The position numbers and the translations under genes were made by a program. This document shows, in pieces, positions 16,186 through 25,551 of a DNA stretch of 37,042 nt. Numbering within the stretch: position 1 is the stretch's first letter; each line of letters opens with the position of its first letter. The notes below the pieces were generated by a model. That model did not search any database. It was not told the DNA's origin and saw only the letters and a program-made list of their open reading frames with translations. This DNA comes from Planctomycetota bacterium (lineage in GTDB: Bacteria > Planctomycetota > J058), in contig JAHBXY010000089.1 of assembly GCA_019636275.1 (NCBI GenBank), forward strand, positions 1 to 37,042, in the 5' to 3' direction.

Positions 16186-17097
16186 GGTTCACCGCAGAGG
16201 AGCAGAGGGAGCAGAGGGCGGACGAGCCGGAGCCGCTGCGGCCGTCGCTCTCGGGTGGATCGCCTGCCGCGTCCTTCCGCGGCCCCTCATGAAGGATGTC
16301 ACCACAGAGGAGCAGAGGGAGCAGAGGCCGGATCGTCGGAGTCACGCGGCGAATCGGCTGCCTCGACTTCCCGCGTCCTTCGCGACGGTTGGCTCATCAC
16401 AGGCTCACCACGGAGGAGCAGGGGAGCAAGGCGGGTGGATCGACCGTCTGTTCTTCCCCCTGCCCTCACCTGCTCCGGGAAGGAAGAGAGCGAGGACAGC
16501 GACAACGACGGGGTCGTAGCCGACGTGTTCTCGGTCGCACGCCGCCCTCACAGCGGCCGTCGCTTGTTCTGATGTCCACCACGTCACGTCCGGGCGCGCC
16601 GCTCGATGCTCCGATCCGCAGTGAGGCACCTGTCGCCCTCGCTCCGGCCGCTACGCGGCCTCCGCTCGGGGATGCGCGCCACCGCTCGATCTGCTCGCTT
16701 CGCTCGCAGATCAAGCGGTGAGCGCGGTCACTGCGCTCACCAGCCGAACGGATGGCCGCCCCTGGAATCGGTGCTACCTGGAGCGATGGCTCACGACAGG
16801 GGAGCAGAGGTCGGAGCACCGGACCACCCGACCTCTGCTTCCTCTGCTTCTCTGTGGTGAGCCCATCGGCGGCCGACAACGACGGGTCGCAGCCGGCCGC
16901 GCTCTCAATCGCACGCCACCCCTCCTCTCTGCGCTCACCAGCCTGACGGATGGCCGCCCCTGGGATCCGTCCGGAGCCCGAAGCAGGCCGGTGCTCCCTG
17001 GAGCGATGGCTCGCGACAGGGGAGCAGAGGTCGGAGCCGCCGGACCCACACGACCTCTGCTTCCTCTGCTCCTCTGCGGTGATCCCATCGGGCATGG
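16186..17097. repeat. Mosaic island of degenerate CAGAGG repeats, direct and inverted
   Basis: No gene is supported in this stretch. The core accgcagaggagcagaggga and variants occurs in direct orientation at 16186-16217, 16297-16327, 16401-16432, near 16788-16812 and near 17009-17033. It occurs inverted at 16831-16864 and 17051-17086. Copies 4/5 and 6/7 form two head-to-head palindromic cassettes. A longer unit beginning gatggccgcccctgg is repeated at 16731-16870 and 16929-17097 (offset about 198 bp). A 108-111 bp unit including cgcgtcctt is repeated at the left end. No transposase is present. It resembles a decayed MITE-like or REP-like array inserted between two secretion genes. Confidence 0.75.
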
Positions 17098-17191
17098 AGC
17101 GACCCAAATCCATGCGACAGCGCCCGTTACGCAGTCATCTGCACGTCATGGCGTCGTCATCGACCCCGGCGCGTCCTTCATGCCTAAACGC

Positions 17192-17220
17192 TTGGCCTGC
17201 CAGAGGCAACGTGCTACATT
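17192..17220 (+). promoter_or_regulatory. Sigma70-type promoter for the secretin gene
   Basis: TTGGCC (17192-17197), a 17-nt spacer, and TACATT (17215-17220) lie 91 nt before the ATG at 17312. It suggests the secretin is transcribed separately from the PilM operon, from which the repeat island divides it. Confidence 0.55.
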
Positions 17221-17311
17221 GCGCCCCCAGTCGACGTGCCCCGCGCGCGCGACGCGTCGGACGGGCCCGCGCACCTGTCCGACGACCCGGGATCCGAAAG
17301 AGGCTGCTTCC

Positions 17312-20014
17312 ATGCGGTTCAAGGGCACCTACTCCCACGTGCTCGCCCTCCTGCCGCTGCTCGCCCTGGCGGGCTGTGCGGGCGAGGGCCAGCGGCCCGA
17401 CGATGTGGCCGACGCGCCGACGCCGGCACGAGATACGGGCGACACGGCGCGTCCGCCGGCTGACGCGCCCGCGCCCGCAGGTCGGCCGTCGGACGCCCCG
17501 CAGGCGCTGAGCCCGCCGCCCGACGAGCAGCCGGGCCGGCGCGGCGGCGGCGGCGGCGCCGGCGACCCGCGCCTGGGCGACCTCGCGCGCGAGATGGAGC
17601 TCCAGGACCAGGAGAAGGCGGCCCTGGCGGAGAACTACTTCCGCACGGGCAAGAACCTGTTCCAGCAGCTCCGCTACCGCGAGGCCGCGGCGAACCTGCA
17701 GCGCGCCACGGCGCTGAACCCGAACCACGCCGACGCGCAGGCGCTGCTCGACCGCGCGCGCTGGATCCTCGGCGACCGCAAGGCCGAGTACCGCGACGCC
17801 GTGCGCGAGCTCGTCGATGAGCGCCTGGCGAAGATCGACCAGGCCCGCGTGGAGATGGAGCGCATCTTCAACGAGGGCGAGCTGCTCATGCAGCGCCAGC
17901 GCTACGAGGAGGCGCAGGAGCGCTTCGCGCGCGTCCTCGAGGCGATCAAGTGGTTCCCCTACGACATCGACCGCCAGGGCTTCCGCGGCCGCGCCGAGGG
18001 GCGCATCGCCGACGCGCGGCGCCTGGGCCAGGAGCAGGAGCGGCGCCGCCGCCAGATGCTCCAGGAGGCCGCCCGCCAGGCGGCGGAGCACGAGAAGTCG
18101 AACAGCCGGCGCTTCGTCGAGGCCACGCTCAAGGCGCTGCTCGAGGACGCCAAGGAGGCGCTGCGCGTCGGCAAGTTCGACAAGTGCGAGCGGCTCTGCA
18201 ACGACATCCTCGAGCGCCGGCCCGACCACAACGAGGCCGCCCAGCTCCGCGCCGAGGCGGTCAACCAGCGCCACCGCGACACGGTCAACCGCAACTACCG
18301 CGACAAGGTCGAGCACTGGCGCCGGCAGTTCGAGTGGGTCGAGGCCTCGGCGATCCCCTACCAGCCGATCTTCCAGTTCCCGGCCAAGGACGAGTGGCTC
18401 GAGATCGCCAACCGCGAGACGCCGCTGAGCGAGCTCCTGGCGCGCCGCCGCGGCGGCCCGTCGGAGGAGGTGCTCGAGATCAGCCGCCGGCTCGAGTCGC
18501 AGCAGATCACGCTGAACTTCGAGCAGCAGGCGTTCGGCGAGGCGATCGACTTCCTGCGCGACATCACCGGACTGAACTACGTCCTCACCAGCGACGCCCA
18601 GGAGCTGGTCGAGAACGAGAACGTCACGGTCAGCCTGCGCCTGCGCAACATCACGCTCAAGAACGCGCTCAGCCTGATCCTGGCCTCGCACGACTCGCTC
18701 ACCTACCGGATCGAGGCGGGCGTGATCAAGATCGGCACGAAGTCGGACCAGGAGGAGGAGCTCCACCTGGTCTTCTACGACGTGACCGAGATCGTCAGCA
18801 GCCCGCCCGACTTCCCCGCCCCCGAGCTCGGCCTGAACCTCGCCCGCGGCGGCGGCGGCGGCGGCGCGGGCGGCGCGGCCGGCGGCGTCCTCTCCTTCGG
18901 CAACGACGACGAGGAGTCGGGCGGCGGCGGCCTCGACGCCGACAAGCTGGTCGAGATCATCGAGGAGAAGCTGGGCGAGGACGACTCCGCGGGCTCGGTC
19001 GAGTTCTCCGCCGGCATCCTGATCGTGCGCAAGCCGCTGGCCAGCCACGAGAAGATCGTCAAGCTCCTGGACGCGCTGCGGCGGACCGTCGGCGTCATGG
19101 TCACGGTCGAGGCCAAGTTCATCCAGGTGCAGGACAACTACCTCGAGCACATCGGCATCGACCTGTTCAACCAGAACCTGCTCACCAACGCGGCCGGTCA
19201 GGTCGCCGACACGTTCGGCCAGATCACCAACCCGCGCGGCGTGGGCAGCCCGCCCATGCAGGTCGGCTACAACTACACCGACGCGCAGGGCCAGTCGAAC
19301 TTCCGCGCCGGCATGCTGAACACGCTCTCGTCGCTGGCGCCGGCCGGCCTGCCGTTCAACATCTCGCCCGAGGGCGGCATCGCGCTCCAGTACAACTTCC
19401 TCGACCGGTTCCAGATCCAGGCCATGCTCGAGGCCGTGCGCAAGACGCAGAAGGCCAAGCTGGTCAACGCGCCGCGCCTGACCGTGTTCAACGGCCAGCG
19501 CTCGCACGTGCTGAGCATCAACCAGCGCGCCTACATCCAGGACGTCGAGGTCAACCAGACGGGCGTGATCCCGGTCCTCAACCCGGTGATCGGCATCCTC
19601 AACACGGGCGCGATCCTCGAGGTCCGGCCGACGGTCAGCCACGACCGCCGCTACGTGACCCTCGAGGTCAAGCCGACGCTGGCGACCGAGCTGCCGCCGC
19701 GCATCCCGGCCCCGGTGACCCTGGCCGGCGGCTTCACCTCGATCCCGATCGAGCTCCCGGTCATCACGATCCAGAAGCTGCGCTCGACGATCACCGTCCC
19801 CGACGGCGGCACGGTGCTCCTGGGCGGCCTGAAGAACTACGACGAGTTCGAGGGCGAGGCGGGCATCCCGCTCGCGATGCGGATCCCGATCCTGAACAAC
19901 CTGTTCCGTCGCCAGGCCTTCCACAAGCTGAAGGCCAGCCTGGTCGTCCTCCTCAAGGCGGACATCACGATCATCCGCGAGGACGAGCAGAACCTCTTCG
20001 GGACCGGCCGGTGA
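17312..20014 (+). CDS. Secretin lipoprotein with N-terminal TPR region (PilQ/GspD-type)
   Basis: The ATG at 17312 with AAAGAGG 8 nt upstream gives 900 residues. A lipoprotein signal ends in LALAGC (C22). A Pro/Ala/Gly-rich stretch follows, then TPR-like helices about 100-330 (for example YREAAANLQRATALNPNHAD). An N0/STN-like domain lies about 390-475 (AIDFLRDITGLNYVLTSD). After LVFYDVTEIV there is a Gly-rich loop and an N1-like domain. The secretin channel domain runs about 600-890, with VNAPRLTVFNGQRSHVLSI and the signature VPDGGTVLLGGL near 828. Secretins form outer-membrane pores for type IV pili or type II secretion. Preceding PilM-cluster genes supply the inner-membrane half. The TPR part may work as a built-in pilotin-like or peptidoglycan-proximal scaffold (inference). 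Confidence 0.92.
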   Translation: MRFKGTYSHVLALLPLLALAGCAGEGQRPDDVADAPTPARDTGDTARPPADAPAPAGRPSDAPQALSPPPDEQPGRRGGGGGAGDPRLGDLAREMELQDQEKAALAENYFRTGKNLFQQLRYREAAANLQRATALNPNHADAQALLDRARWILGDRKAEYRDAVRELVDERLAKIDQARVEMERIFNEGELLMQRQRYEEAQERFARVLEAIKWFPYDIDRQGFRGRAEGRIADARRLGQEQERRRRQMLQEAARQAAEHEKSNSRRFVEATLKALLEDAKEALRVGKFDKCERLCNDILERRPDHNEAAQLRAEAVNQRHRDTVNRNYRDKVEHWRRQFEWVEASAIPYQPIFQFPAKDEWLEIANRETPLSELLARRRGGPSEEVLEISRRLESQQITLNFEQQAFGEAIDFLRDITGLNYVLTSDAQELVENENVTVSLRLRNITLKNALSLILASHDSLTYRIEAGVIKIGTKSDQEEELHLVFYDVTEIVSSPPDFPAPELGLNLARGGGGGGAGGAAGGVLSFGNDDEESGGGGLDADKLVEIIEEKLGEDDSAGSVEFSAGILIVRKPLASHEKIVKLLDALRRTVGVMVTVEAKFIQVQDNYLEHIGIDLFNQNLLTNAAGQVADTFGQITNPRGVGSPPMQVGYNYTDAQGQSNFRAGMLNTLSSLAPAGLPFNISPEGGIALQYNFLDRFQIQAMLEAVRKTQKAKLVNAPRLTVFNGQRSHVLSINQRAYIQDVEVNQTGVIPVLNPVIGILNTGAILEVRPTVSHDRRYVTLEVKPTLATELPPRIPAPVTLAGGFTSIPIELPVITIQKLRSTITVPDGGTVLLGGLKNYDEFEGEAGIPLAMRIPILNNLFRRQAFHKLKASLVVLLKADITIIREDEQNLFGTGR

Positions 20015-20231
20015 CGCCCCGCCCCCGGCCTCCGGGGGCGGTAGTCCTCGGCGCGTCGATCATGTAAGCTCGGCCGCCTCCCCTCCGGGGGAGGAGCCAG
20101 TCCGACGCGCGCCTCGGCGCGCGTCGCCGTTTCGAAGGACCTCGGGGGGGCGCGTCGGGTCCGTGGACGGCGGTGACGCCGCGATCTGGACCCGGCGGGA
20201 ACTCCCGGACGGAGTGACGGGTGTACGCCGC
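20015..20231 (+). terminator. Three successive GC hairpins after the secretin gene
   Basis: Hairpin 1: CCGCCCCCGG (20019-20028) with CCGGGGGCGG (20032-20041), 10 bp, 4 nt past the stop. Hairpin 2: CCTCCCC (20077-20083) with GGGGAGG (20088-20094). Hairpin 3: CGACGCGCGC (20103-20112) with GCGCGCGTCG (20117-20126), loop CTCG, followed closely by a short TTT. The first is the likely terminator; the others may be leader structure for the next gene. No ORF is supported. Confidence 0.55.
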
Positions 20232-23200
20232 ATGAGGAACGCCGCTCAGACGATCCCCACCCTGGCGCTCAACCTCCTGGCCCTCCTGGCCCTGTCGGGC
20301 GCGGCCGGGGCGAACGAGATCACGTTCGTCGACGGGACGAGCATCACCGCCGAGGGCATCCGCGAGGCGACCACCACCAAGGTCGTCTTCCGCCTGGGCG
20401 GGTCGAACCAGGAGCGCAAGGCCGAGGAGGTCGCCCGCATCATCCCGTCGGGCGACCAGTCGTTCGACACGGCCATGCGCCTGTTCAAGGACAACGGCGA
20501 CGCTGGCCGCATCGAGACGAACCTCAAGCGCACGCTCGACCGCGGCGAGGCGCTCTACAAGCCGTTCGCCCAGTACTTCCTCGGCGAGCTCTACCTGCGT
20601 CAGGGCAAGGTGCAGGAGGCCTTCCAGGCGTTCGAGGCCGTCACCGGCGTGCAGAAGGACCACTTCTACGCCCCGGTCGGCCTGTACAAGATCGTCGAGC
20701 ACCAGCTCGCCAACAATCAGGGCCAGCAGGCGCAGCAGCGCCTGCAGCGGCTGGCGTCGGGCGAGTTCGGCCCGGTCTGGAAGGACAAGGGCGGCTACAT
20801 GCAGGCCCGGCTCCAGCTCCAGGCCGGCCAGCACGGCCCGGCGAAGCAGAGCTTCGCGCGGCTGGCGGGCAGCGCCGCGAGCCCCGACGTGCGCCACCTC
20901 GCCAGCTGCGGCGAGGCGACGTGCGATCTCCTGACCAACCAGGCCGACGCGGCGCGCCGGAAGTTCCAGGCCGTGCTCGCCGCGCGCGAGGCGCCGGCGG
21001 CGGCCAAGGGCTGGGCCTGGAAGGGCATGGGCGACTGCGTCAAGGCCTCGGCCCCCGAGGACGCGCTCCTCAACTACCTGCGCTCGTTCCTCCTCTACCC
21101 GTCGAACCCAGAGGCCCGCGCCGCCGCGGCCGCCGCGGCCGAGGTGTCGCAGGCGCGCGGCATCGGCGCCGAGCAGCGCCTGACGGCCGTCTCGCGCAGC
21201 CCCATGAACTGGAGCGACTTCGCGGGCGGGCAGGCCGAGGCGGAGGTCATGCGGCGCTGCATGCAGTACGTCCACGCCGCCCTCGTGCGCCGGCTGGCCC
21301 CCGGCCTGGCCGCCAAGGCCAGCGGCGAGGAGAAGGCCGAGCTCGAGTTCCTGGCCGCCGACGCCATCAAGGTGATCGCCCAGAGCACGAACGACGCGAC
21401 CCTCCTCAAGGAGTACGAGGACACCCTCAAGGCGCTCCAGCAGAAGTACCCCAACCACGGGCGCGCGGCGCTGGCCGGGATCGACGGCTTCATGGCCGCC
21501 AAGGACCGCGCCCTGGCGCTGATCTCCCAGTCGCGCGAGGAGACCGACCCGGCCCGCCGCGACGACCTCATGGGCCAGGGGCGCAAGCTCTTCGCCGACA
21601 ACATCGAGCCCTTCAAGCGCACGATCGTGGACCTGGGCAAGCAGTTCGACGCGCTCAACGAGAAGGAGATGCAGGGCAAGCTCGCGGCCGACGAGGAGGA
21701 GAAGAAGCACGACATCGAGTTCCGCCGCGACCTCGCCGAGTTCCTCCTGGCCGAGGCCTACGCCAGCTACGCGCAGACGTTCGCCGAGAAGGACGCCGGC
21801 CGCGAGGAGAACCTCAAGAAGGCGCTGGCCGGCTACGAGCACCAGATCAACGAGCGCGGGCAGTTCCCGCGCCTCCTCTACTACTCGTTCGTCGGCCGCG
21901 TCGAGGTGCAGCTCGAGCTGGGCAAGTTCGACGAGGCGATCGGCAACGCGCGGGAGATCACCGACGTCGAGCCGCCGTTCATGCCGAGCGACCCGCAGCA
22001 GCGGCAGGCGATCATGGACCTGATCAAGGACGTGTGCATCCGCGGCTACTACGCGTGGGTGCGCGCCCTGGTCAAGGCGGGCAAGTTCGCCGAGGCGGTC
22101 GAGGCCGGCCGCTCGATCGATACCAAGAAGAACGCGCAGGGCTGGGAGGACCACCCGGTCGGGATCCTGCTCACGTTCGAGCGCGCCAAGGCCCTGGCCG
22201 GCGCCGGCCAGGGCGCCCAGGGCGCGGCCGACCTGTGGACGATCATCCAGAAGTCCATGCAGGGCCCCGAGTCGGAGAGGATCCCGGCCCTCGGCATGAG
22301 CCGCATCGGCGCCGGCGCCTGCCGGGCCCTGTCCGAGCTCTCGGACGTCTCGGGCGGCGAGATCTACCCGCCCGAGGTCCAGTACCACGTCGGCGTGGGC
22401 TACTTCCTCCGCCAGCGGCCGGAGCTGGCGATCGCCGGCTTCAAGGGCGTGCTCGTCGCGGCCCGTACGCCGGCCGAGCGGCGCGAGTGGGTGCCGAAGG
22501 CGGTCCGGCAGATCGGCAACCTGTTCTTCGAGCAGCAGCGCTACCTCGAGGCGGCGCTGGCCTACGAGACGGTCATGACCGAGTTCCCCGACCACGAGGA
22601 CGGGCCGGACGCGATCAAGTTCTCGCTCTCGGCGGCCAAGCGCGCGATCGAGCAGTTCGGGGAGAACCCGACCAACACGTCGACGCCGATCACGAAGCTC
22701 TACAAGCGCATCGAGAACAGCGCCGCGCAGAACAACGCCGAGCAGGCGGTCGTGATCTTCATGCGCGAGGCCGCCGACCTGCAGACCCGCGAGCAGTGGG
22801 TCCCCGCGGCCGAGAAGTACCTGGCCGTCCCGTCGGAGGTCGACCAGGAGGGCGGGGGCAAGCGCAAGGTCTCGTTCTACCCCAACGCCGTGGCAAACGC
22901 CGGCTACTGCTACTTCCAGGCCTTCAAGAAGAGCAAGAACCAGGACCACCTGGCCAAGGCCCGCGAGGCGCTCTCGAAGGCCGTGCGGCTGGCCCGCGAG
23001 GCGAGCGACCTCGAGGCGCAGTCGCTGGCGGCCTTCTACCTGGGCGAGCTGGAGTGCGACCTGGAGCGGCCGAACGAGGCCCTGGCGGCGCTGGCGCCGT
23101 TCGACGCCGAGCTGCGCGGGACGACCCGCTACATCGTCCGCGCCCGCTACCAGCAGGCGCAGGCGCACATGATGCTCGACCGGCCGGACTCGTTCGAGAA

Positions 23201-24284
23201 GGCCGAGGAGGCCTACCGCAAGGTGGCCGACAAGCGGCAGGACCCGGTCCTGTCGCGCTTCGCCTACTTCATGGCCCGGACGGCGCGCTCGGCCGCGGGC
23301 GAGGCGCTCAAGGCGCAGGGCGACCAGCTCGACCGTGCCCGCAGCCTGCGGGCCAGGGCCGGGCGCTACGCCAAGGACTTCTACGACTCGAGCGACAAGG
23401 CCACGCTCCGCGAGGCGCACCTGTTCTGGGTCGGCGGGACGGTCTTCGACGGCGGCCTCTACGCCGAGGCGGCGGCGATCTACCGCGACGCCCTGCAGCG
23501 CTTCCCGCGCCCCGCCGTCGACGCGGCCGACCGCGAGGCGGGCCGGACGCAGGGGAGCTGGGACACGGCCCAGGTCAACTACGCCTACGCCCTCGTCGCC
23601 AGCGGTCAGCCGCGCGAGGGCTACGACATGCTCCTCGCCCTGCGCGACACGGTCGACATCAAGGACCGCGACGACCGCCTCGTCGGGCGCGGGCGCTTCA
23701 AGGAGCGCCGCCTCGAGGGGCCCTTCAACATGACCTTCCAGGGCCGCCGCCAGTCGACGAAGGTCTGGTTCACGGTCGTCGAGGTCAACGGCCAGGACCA
23801 GAAGTTCTTCGACGTGGCCCAGCCGGGCGGCGCCGACTCCGAGTTCACCGGCGTCCTCGGCAACGACCCGACGGCGAGCTGGAGCCCGGCCGAGCAGCGC
23901 AAGCTGGTCCTGCCGCTCAAGCGCGAGTACCTGGTCGTCGACGGCCTGGCGCGCGGGGCCTGGGGGATCTACGAGGCCGGGAAGGACAAGGGCTTCCTCG
24001 CCGGCCAGCTCACGGCCGCGATCAACGAGCTGCGCTACGTCCTGCGCGGGCTGTCGGAGACCTACTACCGGCAGCTCGTCGGCAGCACGCAGCTCGAGCC
24101 GACCGACCACGCCGTGCGCCAGTGGGACGCCGACCTCCAGTACCTGCGCCTGAAGATGGCGCGCGAGGAGTGGCGCGAGGTCGTCTCGGACATCAAGCAG
24201 ATGGAGCTGCTCGGCAAGCAGCCGCCGGCGGCGCTGCGCGAGCAGCTCGAGCAGATCAAGCGCGACGCGGAGGCGAAGCAGTGA
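20232..24284 (+). CDS. Very large exported TPR-repeat protein
   Basis: The ATG at 20232 gives 1350 residues; an in-frame ATG at 20163 would add 23 residues and hide the signal peptide. The signal (core LALNLLALLALSGAAGA) is followed by a small beta-rich module, ITFVDGTSITAEGI with KVVFRLGG, also present in the next gene. Most of the rest is tetratricopeptide and Tol-Pal YbgF-like helical repeats, for example YFLGELYLRQGKVQEAFQAF, FFEQQRYLEAALAYETVM and AEAAAIYRDALQRFPRP. No catalytic motif is seen. It overlaps the following TPR gene by 4 nt and lies upstream of ExbB/ExbD genes, so it may be a periplasmic scaffold coupled to that energy module (inference). The C-terminus is a charged helix. 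Confidence 0.85.
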   Translation: MRNAAQTIPTLALNLLALLALSGAAGANEITFVDGTSITAEGIREATTTKVVFRLGGSNQERKAEEVARIIPSGDQSFDTAMRLFKDNGDAGRIETNLKRTLDRGEALYKPFAQYFLGELYLRQGKVQEAFQAFEAVTGVQKDHFYAPVGLYKIVEHQLANNQGQQAQQRLQRLASGEFGPVWKDKGGYMQARLQLQAGQHGPAKQSFARLAGSAASPDVRHLASCGEATCDLLTNQADAARRKFQAVLAAREAPAAAKGWAWKGMGDCVKASAPEDALLNYLRSFLLYPSNPEARAAAAAAAEVSQARGIGAEQRLTAVSRSPMNWSDFAGGQAEAEVMRRCMQYVHAALVRRLAPGLAAKASGEEKAELEFLAADAIKVIAQSTNDATLLKEYEDTLKALQQKYPNHGRAALAGIDGFMAAKDRALALISQSREETDPARRDDLMGQGRKLFADNIEPFKRTIVDLGKQFDALNEKEMQGKLAADEEEKKHDIEFRRDLAEFLLAEAYASYAQTFAEKDAGREENLKKALAGYEHQINERGQFPRLLYYSFVGRVEVQLELGKFDEAIGNAREITDVEPPFMPSDPQQRQAIMDLIKDVCIRGYYAWVRALVKAGKFAEAVEAGRSIDTKKNAQGWEDHPVGILLTFERAKALAGAGQGAQGAADLWTIIQKSMQGPESERIPALGMSRIGAGACRALSELSDVSGGEIYPPEVQYHVGVGYFLRQRPELAIAGFKGVLVAARTPAERREWVPKAVRQIGNLFFEQQRYLEAALAYETVMTEFPDHEDGPDAIKFSLSAAKRAIEQFGENPTNTSTPITKLYKRIENSAAQNNAEQAVVIFMREAADLQTREQWVPAAEKYLAVPSEVDQEGGGKRKVSFYPNAVANAGYCYFQAFKKSKNQDHLAKAREALSKAVRLAREASDLEAQSLAAFYLGELECDLERPNEALAALAPFDAELRGTTRYIVRARYQQAQAHMMLDRPDSFEKAEEAYRKVADKRQDPVLSRFAYFMARTARSAAGEALKAQGDQLDRARSLRARAGRYAKDFYDSSDKATLREAHLFWVGGTVFDGGLYAEAAAIYRDALQRFPRPAVDAADREAGRTQGSWDTAQVNYAYALVASGQPREGYDMLLALRDTVDIKDRDDRLVGRGRFKERRLEGPFNMTFQGRRQSTKVWFTVVEVNGQDQKFFDVAQPGGADSEFTGVLGNDPTASWSPAEQRKLVLPLKREYLVVDGLARGAWGIYEAGKDKGFLAGQLTAAINELRYVLRGLSETYYRQLVGSTQLEPTDHAVRQWDADLQYLRLKMAREEWREVVSDIKQMELLGKQPPAALREQLEQIKRDAEAKQ

Positions 24285-25414
24285 ACCGCTCCACGATCCA
24301 CGCGACGACGGGGGCGACCCTGGTCTTCTTCGGGTTCGGGCTCCTCGGCGCCCCGGCGGCGCTCGCCCAGCAGGGCGGGCGCGGCCGCGACCGGCCCCGC
24401 CCGGGGCAGCCGGAGACGCCCGCCGCGGCGTCGACGATCGCCACGCTCGTCCTCGAGGACGGGCGCACGCGCGAGGGCGTCGACGTGCGCGAGGAGAAGT
24501 TCGCCGCGATCAAGTTCCGCGACCGCGGGCGCAACGACGAGATCCCGGGCGACCGCGTGGTCGAGATCCGCTACCAGGCGGCGCCGGGCGCCTTCACGGG
24601 CGGCGTGAGCCAGTACCGCGGCGGCGCCTTCGACCGCGCGGTGCAGAGCTTCACCGCCTGCCGCAACGCCGCCCAGGACGGGACCTGGGTGTGGTTCCAC
24701 GCCACCTACTGGCTGGGCGAGAGCCAGCGCCAGGCGGGCAACGCGGGCGAGGCCGTGACCGAGCTGCAGCGCTTCCTCGAGAAGGGCGCCGACCACTGGC
24801 TGGCCCCGGCGGCGATCTTCGCCCTGGGCAAGGCCCAGATCGACGCCGGCCGCCACGCCAACGCGGTGACCACCTTCAAGCGCCTGGACTCGGGCTTCGG
24901 CGACAGCTGGGGGCTCCGCGGCAAGCTGGGCGAGGCCGACGCGCAGTTCGCCCAGAACCAGTTCGCCCAGGCGCGCGCCGCGTACGAGACGGCCGAGCGC
25001 AGCGCCAGCCGCCACCCCGGGATCCGCCGGCAGGCGCAGGTCGGCATCGGCAAGTGCTACGTGGCCGACAAGCGCTACGACGACGCCGTGCGCTACTTCG
25101 AGGGGATCATCAGCCAGTCCGGCGGGGTCGACCCCGAGGTCGGCGGCGGCGCGTGGGTCGGCATCGGCGACTGCCGCTTCGAGCAGGCCAAGGCCAGCAA
25201 CAACGACCAGAACCGCCTCAAGGAGGCGCTGATCGCCTACCAGACGGCGGTCGTGCGCTACGCCGGCGTCCCCGGCGCCTACCCGCGGGCGCTGTTCCAG
25301 TCGGCCCAGATCTACCGGCTCCTGAACCTCCCCGACCTGGCCAAGCACCAGGAGGACGAGCTCCGGAGCCGCTACCCGAAGAGTCCGCTCGTCCGCCAGC
25401 TCGGCGGCGGCTAG
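24281..25414 (+). CDS. Exported TPR-repeat protein
   Basis: The GTG at 24281 overlaps the previous stop (GTGA) and has GGAGG 7 nt upstream; the product is 377 residues. A signal peptide (core ATLVFFGFGLLGAPAALA) precedes a beta-rich module, TLVLEDGRTREGVDVREE, similar to the N-terminal module of the 1350-residue neighbour. TPR/YbgF-like repeats follow: WLGESQRQAGNAGEAVTELQ, CYVADKRYDDAVRYFEGII and QSAQIYRLLNLPDLAKHQE. The two genes look like paralogues of unequal length that act together outside the inner membrane. Target unknown. Confidence 0.88.
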   Translation: MNRSTIHATTGATLVFFGFGLLGAPAALAQQGGRGRDRPRPGQPETPAAASTIATLVLEDGRTREGVDVREEKFAAIKFRDRGRNDEIPGDRVVEIRYQAAPGAFTGGVSQYRGGAFDRAVQSFTACRNAAQDGTWVWFHATYWLGESQRQAGNAGEAVTELQRFLEKGADHWLAPAAIFALGKAQIDAGRHANAVTTFKRLDSGFGDSWGLRGKLGEADAQFAQNQFAQARAAYETAERSASRHPGIRRQAQVGIGKCYVADKRYDDAVRYFEGIISQSGGVDPEVGGGAWVGIGDCRFEQAKASNNDQNRLKEALIAYQTAVVRYAGVPGAYPRALFQSAQIYRLLNLPDLAKHQEDELRSRYPKSPLVRQLGGG

Positions 25415-25551
25415 GCCCTGTCACCTGGCCCGTTACACCGCGATGACCCGGGGACGTGCCCGGGAGGATACAACCCGAGGCCGGCGCGTGCGCCCTGAGC
25501 CACGCCTCGCCCGTGACGCGACAGAGGAAGTCAAGGAGACCGCTCCCCGTG

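Noticed and set aside
16186..17097. Insertion sequence or small genes in the repeat island
   Set aside because: No transposase-like ORF and no ribosome binding sites; short open frames merely follow the repeats.
19971..24110. 1379-codon minus-strand open frame opposite the giant TPR gene
   Set aside because: It mirrors the TPR gene and has biased Arg/Leu/Val shadow composition with no recognisable motif.
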